From the NCBI GenBank assembly GCA_947374315.1, contig CANCBK010000032.1:1-17728 (forward strand): a stretch of DNA of 17,728 nucleotides, in the 5' to 3' direction. The notes below the pieces were generated by a model that was given only the letters and a program-made list of their open reading frames with translations, was not told where the DNA came from and did not search any database. Each line of letters opens with the position of its first letter. Positions within the stretch are counted from its first letter, which is position 1. Positions 14,548 through 17,728 of the stretch are shown here, piece after piece. The DNA is from Burkholderiaceae bacterium (GTDB lineage: Bacteria; Pseudomonadota; Gammaproteobacteria; Burkholderiales; Burkholderiaceae). The translations under genes and the position numbers were made by a program.

Positions 14548-15363
14548 TTAATTTACTGGGTCTTGGTGATTGACCAGATTCTGACGGTTTTCAGTGGCGG
14601 CACTCAGTTGGGGGATTGCTGGAATACGTTTGCTCTGGATCTGACCAATCAGACGCATCCCTTGTTGGCGCTTAATGGCCGATATCAAGAAAACGGCCCC
14701 AAAAATCGGCCACCAGCGATTGCCAGCTGGCTCCATGAAGTCCATTCTGGTCATGCCAGACTGACCGCTGAGTGGAAGCTTGTAGCAGCCAAAATGGCCT
14801 CGATCGAGAGAGAAGTTCAGGAGCTGTAACCAGTCTTTGATTCTGAGGAGACCAATAAACTGACCATCTCGAGGTAGGTATGGCGTGCCGATTAGTCTGC
14901 TTAGATATTGGCGTATGCCCCAAAGGCTGGCGGGATTAAATCCCGAAATAATCAATCGACCCTCTGGCCGAAGGACCCGCTCAGCCTCCCTCAAGACTTG
15001 ATGGGGGTCTGCGGCGAATTCCAATACATGGGGCAATACCAATAAATCGATTGTTTCGGAGGCAAATGGAAGCTCATTGGCGCTGCCCTCAATTTGATGC
15101 CACTGAAATCCGTTGGCATGCTTTTGGCGATCATTGGAGTTGATGAGTAGGGCATGCAAAGGCATGCGATTTTCCGCCAAGGTATTGATTTGTGGCAAGC
15201 CAATTTGTACCGCATGAAAACCAAAGACATCCGCCACTATTTGATCAAAGCATTTCTGCTCCCAGGCAAGCACATAGCGTCCAGGAGGGGACTGCAGCCA
15301 CTTTTCCCATGAACTCCATGGTGGTGCAGGCATCTGAGATGGGGAGGGTGGGGTTGGTATCAT
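14548..15363 (-). CDS. yafS: YafS-type class I SAM-dependent methyltransferase-like protein
   Basis: This 271-residue protein has a Methyltransf_11-like core: [20 protein letters not shown] (97-116) and [20 protein letters not shown] (119-138), followed by [14 protein letters not shown]. The last two segments closely resemble E. coli YafS as I remember it (DPHRLLREADRVL, then VISGFNP), and the position between gloB and rnhA is also that of yafS. The glycine-rich SAM motif I is degenerate: [10 protein letters not shown] (51-60) stands where a VLDIGCGTG-type loop is expected. Methyl transfer is therefore uncertain, and no substrate is known to me. The start may be the ATG at 15363 or the one at 15333 (MPAPPWSSW); the first leaves only 6 bp to the divergent gloB start. 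It heads the minus-strand group. Confidence 0.82.
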   Translation of the reverse strand: MIPTPPSPSQMPAPPWSSWEKWLQSPPGRYVLAWEQKCFDQIVADVFGFHAVQIGLPQINTLAENRMPLHALLINSNDRQKHANGFQWHQIEGSANELPFASETIDLLVLPHVLEFAADPHQVLREAERVLRPEGRLIISGFNPASLWGIRQYLSRLIGTPYLPRDGQFIGLLRIKDWLQLLNFSLDRGHFGCYKLPLSGQSGMTRMDFMEPAGNRWWPIFGAVFLISAIKRQQGMRLIGQIQSKRIPAIPQLSAATENRQNLVNHQDPVN

Positions 15364-15369
15364 CTGTCT

Positions 15370-16179
15370 ATGGTGAAGAATACTTTATTGCAGGTTTGGC
15401 CGATACCGGCCTTTGACGACAATTACATCTGGTGTGTCCATGACGGCCATTCTGCGCTCATCGTCGACCCGGGGGATGCCGCTCCCGTATTGCAGTACCT
15501 CGAACAAAAAAAGCTGACTCTGACAGGTATTCTAATTACCCATCATCATGCTGACCATACTGGTGGAATTCTTGCTTTATTACAGGCTGTCGATTCCGCT
15601 ATTTCGGTATACGGACCAGCGAGTATTGATATCCCAGGGCGTACCAATGCGGTAGTGGAGGGTGACAAGATTGAAGTGCTTGCGCCACGCATTAGCCTTG
15701 AGGTGTATGAAGTGCCCGGTCATACATTAAGTCACATTGCGTATTTTGCCAATATGCAGGCTAATGTTGTAGAGCCAATGTTGTTTTGCGGAGATACGTT
15801 ATTCGCTTCGGGCTGCGGCCGCTTGTTCGAGGGGACGCCAACCCAGATGAGCCACTCTCTGGCGAAGTTTATTGCGTTACCAAAAAATACCTTGGTGTAC
15901 TGCACTCATGAATACACCTTATCCAATATTCGGTTTGCATTGGCGGTTGAGCCGAATAATGCCAACCTAATTACTTGGGCGGAAACCGCTCAAGCACTTC
16001 GCGATCAAAATTTACCGACTTTGCCAACGACTATCGGGCAAGAGTTGCAGGTGAATCCATTTATGCGTTGCGATCAAAAAGCAGTAATTGATGCAGCGCT
16101 GCAAGTTTCTGGAGAAAAATCGCTGCCAACGCCTGCACATGTCTTGGCGGTCATTCGCGGCTGGAAAGATCGATTCTGA
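15370..16179 (+). CDS. gloB: Hydroxyacylglutathione hydrolase (glyoxalase II)
   Basis: This 269-residue metallo-beta-lactamase-fold enzyme hydrolyses S-lactoylglutathione to lactate and glutathione, the last step of methylglyoxal removal in the cytoplasm. The two-metal site is complete: THHHADH (H58, H60, D62, H63), H118 in VPGHTLSHI, D142 in CGDTLFASGCGRLFEG and H180 in CTHEYTLSNIRFAL. The glutathione-binding C-terminal helices follow, with the typical NPFMRC and RGWKDRF ending. The N terminus WPIPAFDDNYIW is classic GloB. The ATG at 15370 has no Shine-Dalgarno sequence. TATCAT (15358-15363) lies where a -10 would put transcription start on the ATG. Its stop overlaps the mltD start (TGATG), so the two are coupled. 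Confidence 0.96.
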   Translation: MVKNTLLQVWPIPAFDDNYIWCVHDGHSALIVDPGDAAPVLQYLEQKKLTLTGILITHHHADHTGGILALLQAVDSAISVYGPASIDIPGRTNAVVEGDKIEVLAPRISLEVYEVPGHTLSHIAYFANMQANVVEPMLFCGDTLFASGCGRLFEGTPTQMSHSLAKFIALPKNTLVYCTHEYTLSNIRFALAVEPNNANLITWAETAQALRDQNLPTLPTTIGQELQVNPFMRCDQKAVIDAALQVSGEKSLPTPAHVLAVIRGWKDRF

Positions 16180-17588
16180 TGTTATGGCGTTATGCGGCAA
16201 TATTGATGATTGCCGTACTCTCTGGTTGTGCGACTAATGGGGATTGGTCTTCCAATACGCCGACGCACAAAGATCCTCGTGCTGCTCGGGCTAAACGTGT
16301 GAACTTGCAGAACCAATCCGTCAGCGATCTGTATGCGCCTTCCAGCAATTTGTGGATTCGGATTCGAGATGGCTTTGAGATGGAGCCCTTGAATACTCCT
16401 TTGGAGATCGAGCAAGTGCGTTGGTTAAGCGCTCGCCCTGACTATGTGAACCGCTCTATGGCCCGTTCTTCACGTTATTTGTTTTATATCGTGCAAGAAG
16501 TCAACGCACGCAATATGCCGACGGAGATTGCACTCCTTCCTTTTGTCGAGAGTGCCTTTGTAACCAATGCTAAATCTAATGCTAAAGCCATGGGTCTATG
16601 GCAATTTATGCCAGCCACTGGAAAAGATTTTAGTTTGACGCAAAACGTCTTTAGGGATGAGCGCAGAGATATATTGCAATCTACCGATGCTGCCTTGGAT
16701 TATTTGCAGCGCTTGAATAAACAGTTTGGTAGTTGGGAGCTTGCTTTGGCCGCCTATAACTGGGGTGCGGGTAATGTCGCAAAAGCTCAGAAGCGAAACC
16801 TAGCGGCGGGCTTACCAACCGATTACCTCAGTTTGCAGATGCCTAGTGAAACGCGGAATTATGTTCCTAAATTGATGGCATACCGTCAAATTGTTTTGGA
16901 TCCGCAGGCCTTTGGAATTGTTTTACCTGAGTTGGAAAACCACCCATACTTTGTAGCAGTTGATGTTGGCAGAGATATTGATGTTGAATTGGTGATGAAG
17001 CTTGCCGATATTCCACCTGAGGAGTTTCATAGTCTGAATCCCTCTTTTAATAAGCCGGTGATTCTGAGCAATGCTAATCAACAGATTTTATTGCCATTCG
17101 GACATGCAGAAATCTTTCAAGAAAACCTCAAGCAATACACTAAGCCTCTGTCAACATGGACAGCGGTGCAGGTCACCAAGACTGAGTCGGTCGACCAGTG
17201 CGCCAAGACTCTTGGTGTAGATGTAGAGACTTTGCGAGCAGTGAATGGCATTCCAAAGGGAATGCGAATTCGTTCGGGATCCACCGTTTTGGTGCCGAAA
17301 ACCAGCCGTCGTCCAGGCGATATCTCTGTAGCAATGGCAGAAAACGGCAGTTTAAGTTTGGATAAGCCGCCCCCTCCGATGCCTAAAAAATGCGCAAAAG
17401 GGGCTAAATGTCCTGTTGTGAAGTCCCCAAAAGGGGGAACTAAGGGTAATTCTTCTGCAAATAATGCTGCATCTCAGCATAAATCCGCATCGACAGGACT
17501 TGCAAAATCTGCGAAAAATAGTTCTGCGAAAGCGACTGGCCCCACAGTGAAGACATCAAACAACAAAGGGGCTAGCAAGATTCAGTAA
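16179..17588 (+). CDS. mltD: Membrane-bound lytic murein transglycosylase D
   Basis: This 469-residue lipoprotein cleaves peptidoglycan glycan strands to 1,6-anhydro-muropeptides. The signal peptide has lipobox LSGC with lipidated C17. The SLT domain (about 105-235) shows catalytic E124 in LPFVESAF, then SNAKAMGLWQFMPATGKDF, YLQRL and LALAAYNWGAGNV, all family hallmarks. One LysM-like repeat is visible at about 329-374 (WTAVQVTKTESVDQCAKTLG, VLVPK). It may have replaced the several LysM repeats of E. coli MltD. The last about 95 residues are a low-complexity tail rich in Lys, Ser, Ala and Gly that may bind the wall or nucleic acid non-specifically. The start overlaps the gloB stop by one base; prpE follows after 25 bp. 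Confidence 0.95.
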   Translation: MLWRYAAILMIAVLSGCATNGDWSSNTPTHKDPRAARAKRVNLQNQSVSDLYAPSSNLWIRIRDGFEMEPLNTPLEIEQVRWLSARPDYVNRSMARSSRYLFYIVQEVNARNMPTEIALLPFVESAFVTNAKSNAKAMGLWQFMPATGKDFSLTQNVFRDERRDILQSTDAALDYLQRLNKQFGSWELALAAYNWGAGNVAKAQKRNLAAGLPTDYLSLQMPSETRNYVPKLMAYRQIVLDPQAFGIVLPELENHPYFVAVDVGRDIDVELVMKLADIPPEEFHSLNPSFNKPVILSNANQQILLPFGHAEIFQENLKQYTKPLSTWTAVQVTKTESVDQCAKTLGVDVETLRAVNGIPKGMRIRSGSTVLVPKTSRRPGDISVAMAENGSLSLDKPPPPMPKKCAKGAKCPVVKSPKGGTKGNSSANNAASQHKSASTGLAKSAKNSSAKATGPTVKTSNNKGASKIQ

Positions 17589-17613
17589 CTTTTATTTACT
17601 TTTTAGGTTGACC

Positions 17614-17728
17614 ATGTCCTATAAATCAGAACACGAACGCTCCATTAAAGACCCGGATGGTTTTTGGGGAGAGCAGGCTAAGTTAATTCATTGGGAAAAG
17701 CCATTCAATAAAGTTCTGGATTATGCAA
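17614..17728 (+). CDS. prpE: Propionyl-CoA synthetase, N-terminal fragment cut by the window edge
   Basis: Only the first 38 codons are present. They read MSYKSEHERSIKDPDGFWGE and continue QAKLIHWEKPFNKVLDYA, the N-terminal helix-loop of acetyl/propionyl-CoA synthetases. The pattern FWxEQAxxIxWxxPFxxVLDY fits PrpE, which activates propionate to propionyl-CoA with ATP, better than Acs, which usually has a WxxPWxxV form. AGGT lies 7 bases before the ATG at 17614. It is 25 bp behind mltD on the same strand with no terminator between, so read-through is likely. The frame is open to the window end; the AMP-binding domain is outside. Confidence 0.82.
   Translation, partial: MSYKSEHERSIKDPDGFWGEQAKLIHWEKPFNKVLDYA

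Overview
The window looks like ordinary chromosome of a betaproteobacterium. Protein style, moderate G+C and the gene order mltD-gloB-yafS-rnhA-dnaQ suggest Burkholderiales, possibly a Polynucleobacter-like freshwater species. The genus is an inference from recall and was not tested by a search. I see no tRNA, rRNA, CRISPR array or prophage.

Layout: positions 1-999 are the 5' part of an IS3-family, IS150-group insertion sequence on the minus strand. It carries orfA, a -1 frameshift site and the start of orfB, and runs off the left edge. Next to it lie a Nudix hydrolase and a small DUF1178 zinc-ribbon protein (1070-2260, plus). A complete polar amino-acid ABC importer follows (2351-5232, plus), in the order binding lipoprotein, permease, ATPase, permease. 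A two-way terminator separates it from a convergent CoA-acylating methylmalonate-semialdehyde dehydrogenase, mmsA (5303-6841, minus). Divergent from mmsA are an Old Yellow Enzyme-type flavin oxidoreductase (6976-8097) and a SprT-like putative metallopeptidase (8148-8822).

From 8838 to 15363 five genes run on the minus strand. In transcription order they are a YafS-type methyltransferase, rnhA, an RND periplasmic adaptor, an RND inner-membrane pump and dnaQ. From 15370 rightwards gloB, the lytic transglycosylase gene mltD and the first 115 bases of a propionyl-CoA synthetase (prpE-like) gene run on the plus strand.

How the genes fit together: mltD, gloB, yafS, rnhA and dnaQ are neighbours in E. 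coli too, so this is an old syntenic block. Here a two-gene RND efflux operon sits between rnhA and dnaQ, and the pump stop codon overlaps the dnaQ start (TAATG). Replicative proofreading is therefore apparently co-transcribed with a drug-efflux pump that has no outer-membrane partner nearby. MmsA and PrpE both make propionyl-CoA but lie in separate units. I found no convincing wholly new system. The best leads are the pump insertion in the rnhA-dnaQ block, a terminator inside the dnaQ reading frame, the IS insertion that cuts an upstream reading frame next to the Nudix gene, the degenerate SAM site of the YafS protein, and the odd zinc ribbon of the SprT-like protein.
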